Notes: generated by a model from the sequence alone, not told the origin. DNA of 64,000 nt from Gelidibacter japonicus (GCF_010725055.1 NZ_BJKB01000010.1:62001-126000); one strand, 5' to 3'; positions 53,749 through 63,047 are shown, numbered from the stretch's first letter. A program made the numbers and translations.

Positions 53749-54315
53749 ATCATAAGAGATCTAGTTTTCATCAATATAGCTTTTGTAAAATTCAATACCA
53801 CGATTGAAATTTTAAGTTGTGGTGTGTGATCAGCGAACTTTAGAATTTTGTGGGCTTAAAAAAATGTTACTATTTTGGAAACGATATTAAAATGGCTTCC
53901 AAAACAGAGGTTTGTTTTGCCGTCAAGTGTTTTACTTGTTCAGACCAATGTTGATCAAAATCCATTGAGTTCGAGCAAAATTACTTAAATCTTATCTGTT
54001 TCATGATGATTCTCAGTATTCAATGGAAGTTCTTAGAAGATTAGACGCTAAAAGTTTGTAAAGAACATTATAATATGCTATTATGAGCGGCACTAATAAT
54101 TATAATATTTTTATGAAGATCATTAAACTTCATTTTTCTGTAATCCATAGAATTCATAACATTTTTTATACTTTATTATTGAGGCCTCATGCTATCCGAG
54201 GCAAAAACCGCTGACGCTTTTCATTATTTTTAGTAATTTTAAGATGCACTAAATAAAGACATCTCAAAAATTACATTTCCTATTTTTTCTATAGAGAAGA
54301 ACTAGTCTAACTATT

Positions 54316-54348
<33 letters not shown>

Positions 54349-54358
54349 CCATTTTTTT

Positions 54359-56032
54359 ATGTCGATTAAAGTTACCAGAAAAGAAAGTGCATCAAGATTC
54401 TTAGGTCTCGTTGTAAATAAAACTGTTTTTTTAAGCGCAATTTCTGTCATTATTTTTAGCATTGGCTTCACTCTGATATTTGAGCAGGAAGCCGATTATT
54501 ATTTTGGAATGGCCCAAACTTTTGTATCTGCCCACGGCGGTTGGATTTACACTCTAGCCGTAAACTTATTTATTGTTTTTTGTTTATATATGGCCTTTAG
54601 TAAATTTGGTGCCATACGAATTGGAGGAAAGAATTCAAAACCTGAGTTTAGCCTATGGGCTTGGTTTGCAATGCTCTTTAGTGCTGGAATTGGAATTGGA
54701 TTGGTACTTTTTAGTATTGCAGATCCTGTAAGGGATTTTTTAAATCCGCCGCGATTGGCGGGTCAAGAACCTGCGCTTATTGCCCAAGAGGCCATTAATT
54801 TTTCTTTTCTGCATCACGGCATACATGGCTGGGCTATTTACTCAGTTGTTGGTCTTTCATTAGCTTACTTTACGTTTAATAGAAAAATGCCCCTTACCTT
54901 ACGTTCAGCTTTTTATCCTTTGCTAGGAAACCGAATCCACGGGTGGATGGGAGATTTGATTGATATTATGGCGGTAATTACGACGCTCTTTGGTCTGGCA
55001 ACGACCATCGGGTTTGGTGTAGGGCAGATCAACTCAGGGCTTACCCATGTGTTTGGCGTTCCGAATGCCTTGTTCTATCAGGTTCTTATAATTTTGGGTG
55101 TTACGTTAGCGGCCACCATTTCAGCGTTTAGCGGAGTGAACAGAGGTGTTCAAATGCTAAGTAAACTCAACGTTAGAGTAGCATCTGCTATCTTTTTATT
55201 AGTTCTTATTTTAGGCCCTACAACCTTTATTTTTAAGTCTTATATCCAAAATATTGGAAGTTATTTGGTACATTTTGTAGATATGTCCACTTGGACCGAA
55301 TCTTTACAAGGTACCGATTGGCAAAAAACAAGGACCATCATGTATTGGGGTTGGTGGATTTCCTGGTCGCCATTCGTCGGAACTTTTATCGCCCGGATTT
55401 CTCGGGGACGAACCATAAAAGAGTTTGTTCTGTGCGTTCTTATTCTTCCGGCCTTAGTTACTTTCCTATGGTTTAGTGCTTTTGGAGGAACTACCATGCG
55501 CGATATTCTCCTTGGAGATACAGCCATGATTGCTGCGGTAAATGATAATATTTCTACGGCACTTTATGTGTTTTTTGACAAGTTTCCATTAGCAATGTTG
55601 TTGAAGGTTTTGGGCGTGATCCTGATTTGTAGTTTTATTATTACCTCGGCAGACTCAGGAGCATTGGTCGTAGATAGTATTACCTCTGGTGGAAAATTAA
55701 AGACGCCAAGATACCAAAGAGTGATTTGGGCAGTTGCCACTGGGTTGATTGCTGCGGTCTTGATGTATGGAGGGGGACTGAACGCACTCCAAACCGTAGT
55801 GACCATTTCCGGATTGCCTTTTGCCATACTTTTGGTAATGATGTGTTTATCACTATACAGAGGAGTTAACGAAGATTATCAAAAGTCAGAACGAAAGGAA
55901 AAACTTTTGGAAAGGGAATCTTACAGAAAAAATATAATTGAATTGGTAAACAAGGAGCGAGAAGAGAGAAACTTGAAAAAAATAGACCCTGAAATCCAAC
56001 CTAAAAAGAAGCCTAAAATAACTGATATATAA
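54359..56032 (+). CDS. BCCT-family betaine/choline/carnitine-type transporter
   Basis: The 557-residue protein has 12 helices. Family motifs are FSAGIGIGLVLFSIADP near residue 108 and the TM8 region YWGWWISWSPFVGTFIARIS near residue 330, followed by RGRTIKEF. It imports glycine betaine, choline, carnitine or TMAO with Na+ or H+ for osmoprotection. The polar, basic C-terminal tail (about 500-557) may sense osmotic stress as in BetP. Some deep-sea flavobacterial BCCT proteins import TMAO, which would pair with tmm at 5.2 kb. Confidence 0.9.
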   Translation: MSIKVTRKESASRFLGLVVNKTVFLSAISVIIFSIGFTLIFEQEADYYFGMAQTFVSAHGGWIYTLAVNLFIVFCLYMAFSKFGAIRIGGKNSKPEFSLWAWFAMLFSAGIGIGLVLFSIADPVRDFLNPPRLAGQEPALIAQEAINFSFLHHGIHGWAIYSVVGLSLAYFTFNRKMPLTLRSAFYPLLGNRIHGWMGDLIDIMAVITTLFGLATTIGFGVGQINSGLTHVFGVPNALFYQVLIILGVTLAATISAFSGVNRGVQMLSKLNVRVASAIFLLVLILGPTTFIFKSYIQNIGSYLVHFVDMSTWTESLQGTDWQKTRTIMYWGWWISWSPFVGTFIARISRGRTIKEFVLCVLILPALVTFLWFSAFGGTTMRDILLGDTAMIAAVNDNISTALYVFFDKFPLAMLLKVLGVILICSFIITSADSGALVVDSITSGGKLKTPRYQRVIWAVATGLIAAVLMYGGGLNALQTVVTISGLPFAILLVMMCLSLYRGVNEDYQKSERKEKLLERESYRKNIIELVNKEREERNLKKIDPEIQPKKKPKITDI

Positions 56033-56084
56033 GTATTTGCAAATCGATGTTACGATTAAAGCTAGTAACCCTTAAACTATAAAA

Positions 56085-56963
56085 ATGACAAAGAAAATAA
56101 AATTAGATAACGATTTAAAACTGATGGTCGCTTTAGACCTTACCGAAATGGATCCCATTTTGCTAAGTTACGTCAGCTTTCTTTGTAATGTGTGGAATAT
56201 TGAGCATTTATATTTTACGCATAACATCAAACAATACAAGTTATACGATCTATACGATGAGTTCCTGGAAGAAGGCATTACAGTAGAGGATATTGTAGAT
56301 AGAGGCTTGGAAAGATCAATCCAAAGGCATTATACAGCTGCCGTACCACATACCGTATTGATCACTTCCGATGATTATACGGAGAGCATTTTGACCCATC
56401 TCGCCAAAGAGTATAAAATCGATATTATGGTCACCGGCAATAAGGATGAACTGCAGGGTACTGGTGCATTGACCCAAAAATTGGTGCGAATGCTTGATGC
56501 CCATGTTTTATTGGTCCCTGAGGAAGCCAAGCACAGAATGGAAAACGTCTTGGTCCCGACCGATTTTAGCTCGGACTCCGCAAAGTGTTTTTCAGTTGCC
56601 GAAAGTTTGGTCGAACGTTCTGGCGGAAAAATAGAAGGTTTACATGTTTATAATATTCCTTCATTTTTCTTCCCCTATATTAACACAGAAAAGGCGATTG
56701 ATAAAACGGAGCATCATCTAAAGGAAAAAGTCAAACAATTTCGAAAGAAATATAAACTTCGGGAAGAAATTCCGTTTCGCTACACCGATAGAGAAAATCT
56801 GTCCGTAGTCGAAGCCATTGAGCTTCACGCAGAAAAGGGGGATTTTGATATTGTCGTGGTTTCAGCTCGAAGTGGAAACACTATCACTTCCTTGTTTGTA
56901 GGAAGTGTGACCAACGATTTATTGATTAGAAATAGAAAAATGCCATTATTGGTGATACGGTAA
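56085..56963 (+). CDS. Tandem universal stress protein
   Basis: The 292-residue protein has two Usp domains. The second (about 155-292) has the nucleotide-binding pattern SARSGNTITSLFVGSVTNDL and starts with NVLVPTDFSSDSAKC. The first is degenerate. It begins 52 nt after the BCCT gene and is probably cotranscribed, hinting at a regulatory link with the transporter. Confidence 0.9.
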   Translation: MTKKIKLDNDLKLMVALDLTEMDPILLSYVSFLCNVWNIEHLYFTHNIKQYKLYDLYDEFLEEGITVEDIVDRGLERSIQRHYTAAVPHTVLITSDDYTESILTHLAKEYKIDIMVTGNKDELQGTGALTQKLVRMLDAHVLLVPEEAKHRMENVLVPTDFSSDSAKCFSVAESLVERSGGKIEGLHVYNIPSFFFPYINTEKAIDKTEHHLKEKVKQFRKKYKLREEIPFRYTDRENLSVVEAIELHAEKGDFDIVVVSARSGNTITSLFVGSVTNDLLIRNRKMPLLVIR

Positions 56964-56997
56964 ATAACATTTTTCAAAATTAGGTTTTTGCTTTTGA

Positions 56998-57033
56998 TGG
57001 CCTCTCTCGATTCTTTCAGGAGAGGCTATTTTC
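56998..57033 (+). terminator. Terminator after the Usp gene
   Basis: GCCTCTC (57000-57006) pairs with GAGAGGC (57020-57026) around a 13-nt loop, followed by TATTTTC. The T-run is interrupted, so strength is moderate. It ends the BCCT-Usp unit. Confidence 0.65.
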
Positions 57034-57187
57034 AATGGTCAACCTGTTTTACCCAAACTATGGTTTAATATGGAGGTTTCTAGTCGATTCCTATCAAATT
57101 TGTGCTGAGCGAAATCTGCACGAGAAATTTTATACTTTTTGACCAACACACAGAGACCTGCAATTATGAGGTCCTATTTTTAAAATG

Positions 57188-57511
57188 CTAAAGACTCAAA
57201 AATTTATTGCCTTCCTCAGAAATCATACTGACATCCCAAGGTGGATTAAAAGTGAGATTGACCCTAATTTTATCATTGGGAAACGATTGTTGCATAGATT
57301 GTGTTGTGGCATCCACGATGGATTCACCCATCGGACAGAAGCGGGTGGTCAAGGTCATCGTGACAACATTTTCTTTTTCTTTCTCGTTGAAATCGATCTG
57401 ATATACCAGACCTAAATCGACGATATTCAAATCAATTTCTGGATCCATGACATGATATAACCCCTCTAGGGCGATAGCTTTTTTACTTTCGTTATTTGTT
57501 TTTATGTTCAT
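57188..57511 (-). CDS. MIP18/DUF59 iron-sulfur assembly protein (SufT-like)
   Basis: The 107-residue protein is one DUF59 domain: VMDPEIDLNIVDLGLVYQID near residue 20 and TTRFCPMGESIVDA near residue 54, whose single Cys is conserved. Such proteins help place Fe-S clusters in target proteins. It is the last gene of the Fe-S repair operon. It does not have the paralogous P-loop ATPase of the Mrp group. Confidence 0.88.
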   Translation of the reverse strand: MNIKTNNESKKAIALEGLYHVMDPEIDLNIVDLGLVYQIDFNEKEKENVVTMTLTTRFCPMGESIVDATTQSMQQSFPNDKIRVNLTFNPPWDVSMISEEGNKFLSL

Positions 57512-58788
57512 TTTAGTTGTGCTTTATGAAATAAAATTTTGAATACATTTAAATTATATAATAGTGCGGTAGCAAGTAAGAAAACAGCCCCTACTTTTAA
57601 TATAAGCAAATCCGTACTAACGATGCCGTATCCAAATACTACAAACCCTATGATATAAGCTGCCGTGGTAGCTATGAAAATTGGCGTACTGAAAAGTTCT
57701 TTGGGATTTGGAGTTTTGCCTAAGCCCGCAATATTGTGATATACTTTATTCCAGATAATGAAAGGAAGTGTTTTAAACGTCATGCCCAGAATGATGGCTG
57801 TGATCCATCCAAAAAATATGGTAAAGCCGTATAACAATACAAATTTTACGTTATTCATTGAAGTGAACACTGTAATGATCCCAACCAGAATGAGCACTGG
57901 AACGACCATGAAAGCAACAGAAACCATAGATATTCTCACTTGACCATCTACTTTTTTTCGAATACGCTTGCTATAGGATTGCTTTATATAATATCCAAAA
58001 AGTATAATGCCCATACCAATTAATACTATGGGGATGAGGTACAAACCAAATTCCAGCGACATAAAAATGATAGGAATGAAACTCAGCAATCCTCCATTAA
58101 TAAGCGCATATACGAACCAAAGTATTTTTTTGTTTTCATATTTTGAAATTAGGAACATGGGTATCAATCGGAACCCCACGCCTAAGACCATAACTAGAAA
58201 CCAACCAATAATTCCCATATGCGCATGAAAAGAAAGGTAATATAGAGAATCTTGTGAAAGAATATTATAGGTGAAATTATAAATCAACAATAACCCTAAT
58301 CCGGTAGTCAGTATTAGCCAAAAGGCAGCAGTAATCGCAAATATGGCATGCACATTTCCTTTTTTGCTTTTGGAGATACTCATTATGAGATTGGCAATAT
58401 AACAGATGATGGAAAGGTTTATAAGAATTGCTCCGGTCTGTGCTACGATTCCCATATTAAATTTATAAAATGAGAAAACTAACAAAGGAATTCCAATGGC
58501 GGCAAAATAGAAGGATAAGTGTGCCAATAAATTGCTGTGTAATTTACCTTCAATCAGTACTGGAAATAGCTGATGGCTCGCTCCAAGAATAATCATTGTG
58601 CCCCAGCCCAAGGCTAAAGTATGCGTAATTGCCAAGGTATAGGGGTTAAAATAATGCTGGGTAAATGCAACAGTATTTTGCATGATCAAAATGGTTGATA
58701 GTAAAAACGATAAAGCTGCATAGCCATAAAAAGGAATGACCACTTTATATGACGTGTTTTTAACTAAGTTGCCACCAGCTACAAACAT
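57508..58788 (-). CDS. 12-helix NnrS/haem-copper oxidase subunit I-like protein
   Basis: The 426-residue protein has about 12 hydrophobic segments. Histidines in membrane positions could bind haem or copper: His45, His56 (ITHTLALGWG), His72 (ASHQLFPVL), His188 and His190 (FHAHMGIIGW). NnrS and the haem-copper oxidase family share such patterns and are tied to nitric oxide. The neighbours (RIC, DUF2249) support a nitrosative-stress role. Whether it is a reductase or a haem-binding helper cannot be read from sequence. Its 3' end overlaps the DUF59 start by 4 nt. Confidence 0.68.
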   Translation of the reverse strand: MFVAGGNLVKNTSYKVVIPFYGYAALSFLLSTILIMQNTVAFTQHYFNPYTLAITHTLALGWGTMIILGASHQLFPVLIEGKLHSNLLAHLSFYFAAIGIPLLVFSFYKFNMGIVAQTGAILINLSIICYIANLIMSISKSKKGNVHAIFAITAAFWLILTTGLGLLLIYNFTYNILSQDSLYYLSFHAHMGIIGWFLVMVLGVGFRLIPMFLISKYENKKILWFVYALINGGLLSFIPIIFMSLEFGLYLIPIVLIGMGIILFGYYIKQSYSKRIRKKVDGQVRISMVSVAFMVVPVLILVGIITVFTSMNNVKFVLLYGFTIFFGWITAIILGMTFKTLPFIIWNKVYHNIAGLGKTPNPKELFSTPIFIATTAAYIIGFVVFGYGIVSTDLLILKVGAVFLLATALLYNLNVFKILFHKAQLK

Positions 58789-58789
58789 G

Positions 58790-59602
58790 TTAATTTTTAT
58801 ATATTAAGAGCTGTACATTGCCATCGCTGATTTCATTGATGCGATATTCAAATTTCTGATCTGCCAATTCGGGCAGTAAAAAAACAGGAATACGTTTATG
58901 ATATACAAACAAAGCTTTGTCCCTTGGTAGTTTATCAAGCTCAGTTAAAATGGTGTGCATGGGAAGTGGCATTTCAAGTTGACGTACATCTACCGTGACT
59001 AAATAGTCCTTATATCTATCCATGACCTCATCCCAACCGTTGCTGGCACTTGCTTTAGGTGTTGTTGAAATAGCTTCCGTTTCCGTTTTTTTATGAAAAT
59101 AGGTTTCCACCAAATCATCACTTATCACATCTGAATAAACAGCGAATCCTTGATTTTCAAGCATTTTAATCAGCGGAACTGGTTCAAACGTGTTAATGAT
59201 CTTTAAAGCTTGACCCGACTGGACGGTTTTAATTTTATTTAAAATTAAGTTAAGCGGATCTTTGCCTGATGCCAACAATTCACGCACATCAAAATCAATA
59301 ATCTGCTCCTTAGACAGTTGGGAGATAAATGCGGGTAGCTTTTTTGTTTGCTCCTCTACGGGCAAAATTGCCTGGTCAATCTCAAATCCCAACGGTTTGA
59401 GTTTATTAAAGAAAACCGTCATCTCGCATCCCGCCATTTCTGCTGCCATGGCTAAGGTTGTCCTGCCAACAAACACTTTTCTCAATAGCGGATTTCTATA
59501 GGTCTCAAACTTTGAACTGATGTTGATAATCGCCTCCAGAGCATCCGGATGTTCTTTTATGATACGGGCGATTTTGGTATTGGCGTTAATTGGTTTCATC
59601 AT
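58790..59602 (-). CDS. DUF1858 plus two-DUF2249 protein
   Basis: The 270-residue protein has an N-terminal DUF1858-like part (HPDALEAIINISSKFE, ARG-like helices to about residue 85). Two DUF2249 domains follow (about 97-170 and 200-270), with the first keyed by FDVRELLASGKDPL and the second by VDVRQLEMPLPMHT. DUF2249 occurs with Fe-S repair proteins and nitric-oxide enzymes, but its function is not known. Its ATG overlaps the stop of the RIC gene by one base. Confidence 0.8.
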   Translation of the reverse strand: MMKPINANTKIARIIKEHPDALEAIINISSKFETYRNPLLRKVFVGRTTLAMAAEMAGCEMTVFFNKLKPLGFEIDQAILPVEEQTKKLPAFISQLSKEQIIDFDVRELLASGKDPLNLILNKIKTVQSGQALKIINTFEPVPLIKMLENQGFAVYSDVISDDLVETYFHKKTETEAISTTPKASASNGWDEVMDRYKDYLVTVDVRQLEMPLPMHTILTELDKLPRDKALFVYHKRIPVFLLPELADQKFEYRINEISDGNVQLLIYKN

Positions 59603-60549
59603 TATTTTTCTAATTGAATGGCCTTAGGAAACAGAATGTTATTTTCTAAATGAATGTGCAGTAGCGTATCTTCTTCAAATTCCCTTAACATTCGATACAA
59701 TAAGGAATAACTCGCGCAAGCATCTTCGGGCAAGACGTAGTTATGGGTAAGTGTCTTGATTCTATTCAAACTATTTCCAACGGTCTCGTGTTCCTTTTCA
59801 TGATTTCCGACAACATCTTCTATAGATTTGAAATAAGCTGATTGGGGCCGTGGCGTACTTTTATCTGTACGAGCCAATTCTTTGATATAAGGAAACAGCA
59901 TCTTTTCTTCTTTTCCTATATGTTCTATTAATTCGGAGTTTAAAGCTTTTACAAGATGATTGATTTCCACTAACTCAGGGTGGAGATCACTGTGGACTTC
60001 CATTACTTTATTCGCATTTGTAGTGATATCTGGAAGGTTTTTTCGAAGAAAACGGTGATGAGTGTTTACAATATAATCTACAAGAAAGTCTAATTCCCAT
60101 TCATCATAAGGCATAGGGTGTGAGGCAGGTACCTTATCAGTTTGCTGTAATTCCTGTTCTACTTTAGTCACATCAAGTCCTTTCTCGGCACAAGCTTCTT
60201 TTACCGTTTTTTTCCCGCCGCAACTAAAATCTAGACCATACTTTTTAAAGACTTCCGCTTTGCGTAAATCCTTGGCTGCAAGTTCTCCCATGGTTTCATC
60301 GATTTCTCCAGCAATATTCTTTCTTATTTTAACTTTCCACCAGACAGGACCTTCCTCCAAATACTCCCAGGTAAATACATTTCCTCGCTCTCCAAGAAGT
60401 TGATAGTACAGGGGTTTAGGATCGTGATCATTATGAATGATTAAGCTTTCTCCTTCGTTTAGCGCATCGTAGCGCAAAAAAATGGTAGGATGTTTATGCT
60501 TAGGCTCTAACAAGGTGACATTAAGAATGTTATCTATTGTTGTTTCCAT
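59602..60549 (-). CDS. DUF2249-ScdA/RIC iron-sulfur repair fusion
   Basis: From ATG 60549 (METTIDNILN) the protein has 315 residues; a TTG start three codons upstream overlaps the promoter. It has an N-terminal DUF2249 domain (about 12-75), then the ScdA N-terminal motif YGLDFSCGGKKTVKEAC (near 105), then a di-iron hemerythrin-like domain (about 165-315) with spaced His and Glu in THHRFLRK, EHIGKEEKMLFP and HIHLENNILFP. RIC/YtfE/ScdA proteins repair Fe-S clusters damaged by nitric oxide or peroxide. The fused DUF2249 is unusual for the family. Confidence 0.9.
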   Translation of the reverse strand: METTIDNILNVTLLEPKHKHPTIFLRYDALNEGESLIIHNDHDPKPLYYQLLGERGNVFTWEYLEEGPVWWKVKIRKNIAGEIDETMGELAAKDLRKAEVFKKYGLDFSCGGKKTVKEACAEKGLDVTKVEQELQQTDKVPASHPMPYDEWELDFLVDYIVNTHHRFLRKNLPDITTNANKVMEVHSDLHPELVEINHLVKALNSELIEHIGKEEKMLFPYIKELARTDKSTPRPQSAYFKSIEDVVGNHEKEHETVGNSLNRIKTLTHNYVLPEDACASYSLLYRMLREFEEDTLLHIHLENNILFPKAIQLEK

Positions 60550-60555
60550 TTTGTC

Positions 60556-60563
60556 CAAAATTA
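60556..60563 (-). promoter_or_regulatory. Promoter -7 element before the RIC gene
   Basis: On the minus strand it reads TAATTTTG, an exact TAnnTTTG match. It lies only 6 nt upstream of the ATG at 60549, so the transcript would be nearly leaderless, or the RIC gene is mostly read from the DUF2249 gene upstream. Confidence 0.4.
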
Positions 60564-60589
60564 TTTAATATACGGGGTTGCCCGATTGT

Positions 60590-60820
60590 TTATTTTTTAG
60601 TGATTTTTATTTTAAACCATTCAGGGCCTTGCTCTAAGTATTCCCATATAAACACATCGCCTCTTAGTTGAATCAGTTGGTAATAAGGCGGCTTTGGATC
60701 ATGGTCATTGTGTAAAATAAAATGCTCTCCCGGTTGAAGCGCATCATATCGGGCAAAGATGGTAGCGTGTTTAATTCTCGGTTCAAGAAGGGTTGCATTG
60801 AGTATGTTTGAATTTTCCAT
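60590..60820 (-). CDS. Single DUF2249-domain protein
   Basis: The start at 60820 (MENSNILNATLLEP) gives 76 residues; a longer frame to 60943 adds a stretch without domain features. It is one DUF2249 domain with EHFILHNDHDPKPPYYQL and IWEYLEQGPEWFKIKI. It closely resembles the DUF2249 domain at the start of the RIC fusion 40 nt downstream, so the two arose by duplication. Confidence 0.85.
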   Translation of the reverse strand: MENSNILNATLLEPRIKHATIFARYDALQPGEHFILHNDHDPKPPYYQLIQLRGDVFIWEYLEQGPEWFKIKITKK

Positions 60821-60872
60821 TTTTATTTGATTTAATAGATTATAGTATTTATTTCTTATGATTATAAATTGA

Positions 60873-60898
60873 GCCTGCATCACTTGTTTTTTGCAGGC
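60873..60898. other. Inverted repeat in the divergent DUF2249 gap
   Basis: GCCTGCA (60873-60879) and TGCAGGC (60892-60898) pair around a 12-nt T-rich loop, in the leader of the minus-strand DUF2249 gene. Terminator or attenuator function is possible on either strand; no clear T-run follows. Confidence 0.4.
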
Positions 60899-61113
60899 CC
60901 TATTTTGGGATTTAATTTTCAGATTTTTGCCTTTGTTAATCAAATTTGTGTTGAATTGACAGGGTATGTCAAAGAATTTTATTTGGATGTTGTCTGATTT
61001 CTTAAAAACGATTAAGCATCAAAGAATAGGGTGTTTTTTTGTTTCTTACTTCCATAACTCTAAAAACAATTTTGCTGATTTTGGGTACAAATTTAAACAA
61101 AATTCTTTATTTA

Positions 61114-61127
61114 GGACAAAATTGTCC
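61114..61127. promoter_or_regulatory. GGACAAAATTGTCC palindrome
   Basis: A perfect 14-bp palindrome lies between the two divergent DUF2249 units, about 45 nt before a near-consensus -7 element (TATCTTCG, 61160-61167) of the plus-strand unit. Symmetry and place suggest an operator for a nitric-oxide or Fe-S responsive regulator such as an Rrf2-family protein (inference). Confidence 0.5.
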
Positions 61128-61249
61128 GATATAATTTATGTAGTGTAAATGAAACTATTTATCTTCGCCGTTAAGAATTATATGCTCTTGGATAGAGCGT
61201 GTAAATCATAAGAAAATCGTTAAAAATTCACATCTTAAACTAAATCATT

Positions 61250-62002
61250 TTGAATACTAAAACAGAGATAGATGCATTGGATATGCGCGTGCATATTCCC
61301 ATTGAAAGACATCGACAATTACTTCAGCTTTTCAAGGAATTACCCGTTGAGGATAGTTTTGTTTTTATCAACGATCACGACCCGATTCCACTTTATTATG
61401 AGTTTCGCTCAATTTATGGCGATGTGGTTGGGTGGGAATATCTTAATAGAGGAGGTAGGGAATGGACTGTAAAAGTTACTCGAACAGAAGCATCACAAGG
61501 TAGAGAGTTTACCGAAATATCGACTTTGCTCGATCTTCGGAACGCTGACGAAAAAGAGTGGAAACAAATTGTCTTTCACCGTTATGGCATGATGGAACCA
61601 GGAGATATCTTGGAAATAATCGCTGCTGAAAATCCAAAGGAAATCCATGATATTTTTACTCAGAAATTTGAAGGACAACATTCTTGGACCTATAAAAAGC
61701 AAGAGCCAAATGAATATGTGGTTCATATCACTAAAAAAGTTAAAAGCGGATTAGGTGATGATGGATTTGCCATAGTAAATGAATTCGATTTGCGTCCGTT
61801 CCCACCAACAGAACGCCATGACATGTTTTACAAAGCCTTTGCTGATACAAAACTTGGAGAAGCGTTTGAATTCATTAACGACCACGATCCTATACCTCTC
61901 TATTATCAGATGGAAGCAGAAAGCGAAGACCCTTTTAGATGGGAATACATTGAAAAAGGTCCTGACCAATGGAAGGTCAGAGTCATCAAAACCAAAGAAT
62001 GA
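61250..62002 (+). CDS. Triple DUF2249-domain protein
   Basis: The frame starts with TTG at 61250; the first ATG (61283) would cut into the first domain, whose LDMRVHIPIERH aligns with FDLRPFPPTERH of the last domain, so TTG 61250 or 61277 is preferred. The 250 residues hold three DUF2249 repeats (about 9-75, 80-155, 178-250). The first and third share FINDHDPIPLYY; the middle one is diverged. It points away from the RIC operon and shares its divergent control region. Confidence 0.82.
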   Translation: MNTKTEIDALDMRVHIPIERHRQLLQLFKELPVEDSFVFINDHDPIPLYYEFRSIYGDVVGWEYLNRGGREWTVKVTRTEASQGREFTEISTLLDLRNADEKEWKQIVFHRYGMMEPGDILEIIAAENPKEIHDIFTQKFEGQHSWTYKKQEPNEYVVHITKKVKSGLGDDGFAIVNEFDLRPFPPTERHDMFYKAFADTKLGEAFEFINDHDPIPLYYQMEAESEDPFRWEYIEKGPDQWKVRVIKTKE

Positions 62003-62009
62003 TTATTTA

Positions 62010-62034
62010 GGGAGCCGAGAAGGTTCCCTTTTTT
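62010..62034 (+). terminator. Rho-independent terminator after the triple DUF2249 gene
   Basis: GGGAGCC pairs with GGTTCCC around GAGAA, followed by six T residues. It lies between two convergent genes. Confidence 0.85.
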
Positions 62035-62045
62035 CATGTTCCCTT

Positions 62046-62582
62046 TTAAATGTGTTTATTATTTTGGCTTTCAGCGTTTCGGAGCATGTTATCATAATCA
62101 TAACCAGCTCTTTCCAAGGCACGCCTGGCGGATGCCATTGCAATTGGTGCGGGGTTGGGTGGATGGACTGGAACTTCTTTGGTAGCGAGAAGTTGGTCTA
62201 AAATCTCTTGGGTTTGACCCTGAGTCAAGCGCTCACACACATCGTATAAACCACCTGGTTCCTCCTCAGCCAGATCATGTTTATCTAACAGATACCGTAT
62301 CACTTTTATTAATGACATGTTAGGTGGAGGCACCATAAGCGCGGTCAGTGCACCATGTTCAAGTCGGTACTGAGGAAGAAGTGCCTTTGCCACATCAGGA
62401 TTTACTTTTTTGACGGCTGGAAATAGAATTTTTTCTTCCATTTTAATATGTCTTAATAATTGTGTTCGGAATTGATGATAATAGGCCATATCAATTCTGT
62501 CAGGGTTTTCAGTCGCGTTATTCAATATCTTCTCAATGCGATGATGATCTTTGGTGAAAAACTGGTGTAAGATTTTGTTCAT
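62046..62582 (-). CDS. Hemerythrin-domain protein
   Basis: The 178-residue protein has a hemerythrin-like di-iron fold: FFTKDHHRIEKIL near residue 9, RHIKMEEKILFP near residue 44 and YRLEHGALTALM near residue 73, with a further DKHDLAEEEPGGLYDV. A Pro-rich segment and a helical tail follow. It may bind O2 or nitric oxide, or act as an accessory to the RIC protein. It is convergent with the triple DUF2249 gene. Confidence 0.85.
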   Translation of the reverse strand: MNKILHQFFTKDHHRIEKILNNATENPDRIDMAYYHQFRTQLLRHIKMEEKILFPAVKKVNPDVAKALLPQYRLEHGALTALMVPPPNMSLIKVIRYLLDKHDLAEEEPGGLYDVCERLTQGQTQEILDQLLATKEVPVHPPNPAPIAMASARRALERAGYDYDNMLRNAESQNNKHI

Positions 62583-62647
62583 GGATTCTTAAGTTCTAAA
62601 TTCAATTCGCTTATATAGCTAATAAATTATATAGACATATCTCCTAA

Positions 62648-62655
62648 CAAATATA
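62648..62655 (-). promoter_or_regulatory. Promoter -7 element of the hemerythrin gene
   Basis: On the minus strand it reads TATATTTG, an exact TAnnTTTG match, 66 nt upstream of the ATG at 62582. Confidence 0.55.
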
Positions 62656-63022
62656 GAATTTTCGTAGGAAAGCTGTTTGTATGCTCGTAATGGATGTTGA
62701 TTTATGATTTTAAAATTGGTGATCAATTATTCCTAAAATAGCTTCATGATTCTGACTTCAGATCTTTGATGTCAGCGAGGTAGTCCATAAGTTTAATGAA
62801 TGTTGTGGGAATTCAAATAAATAATTTGTCATCTATTGTCAAGCAAACCATTAAATATACTGCTTTTGGCAGTTTTTATTTTTGCCAATGGTCTATTGAA
62901 TAAAAATTGAAATCAATAAAACCCATGAAAATTCACATCAATAGATTTTATAAACCTGTGAGGTCAGGAATGATGTCCCATTAATAGTGACCTAAATCAT
63001 GTTTTTTAAAAAAAATCTGTTC

Positions 63023-63030
63023 TATATTTG
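63023..63030 (+). promoter_or_regulatory. Promoter -7 element of the mla operon
   Basis: TATATTTG is an exact TAnnTTTG match, 17 nt upstream of the ATG at 63048. Confidence 0.65.
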
Positions 63031-63047
63031 AACTTCACCACCTTTAC

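Larger units (their letters stand above)
62583..63047. other. 465-bp divergent gap between hemerythrin and mlaE genes
   Basis: AT-rich spacer that should hold promoters for both neighbours: the minus-strand -7 element at 62648 and the plus-strand one at 63023. A weak TTGGCA/TGCCAA hairpin lies at about 62865-62887. No gene is seen. Confidence 0.45.
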
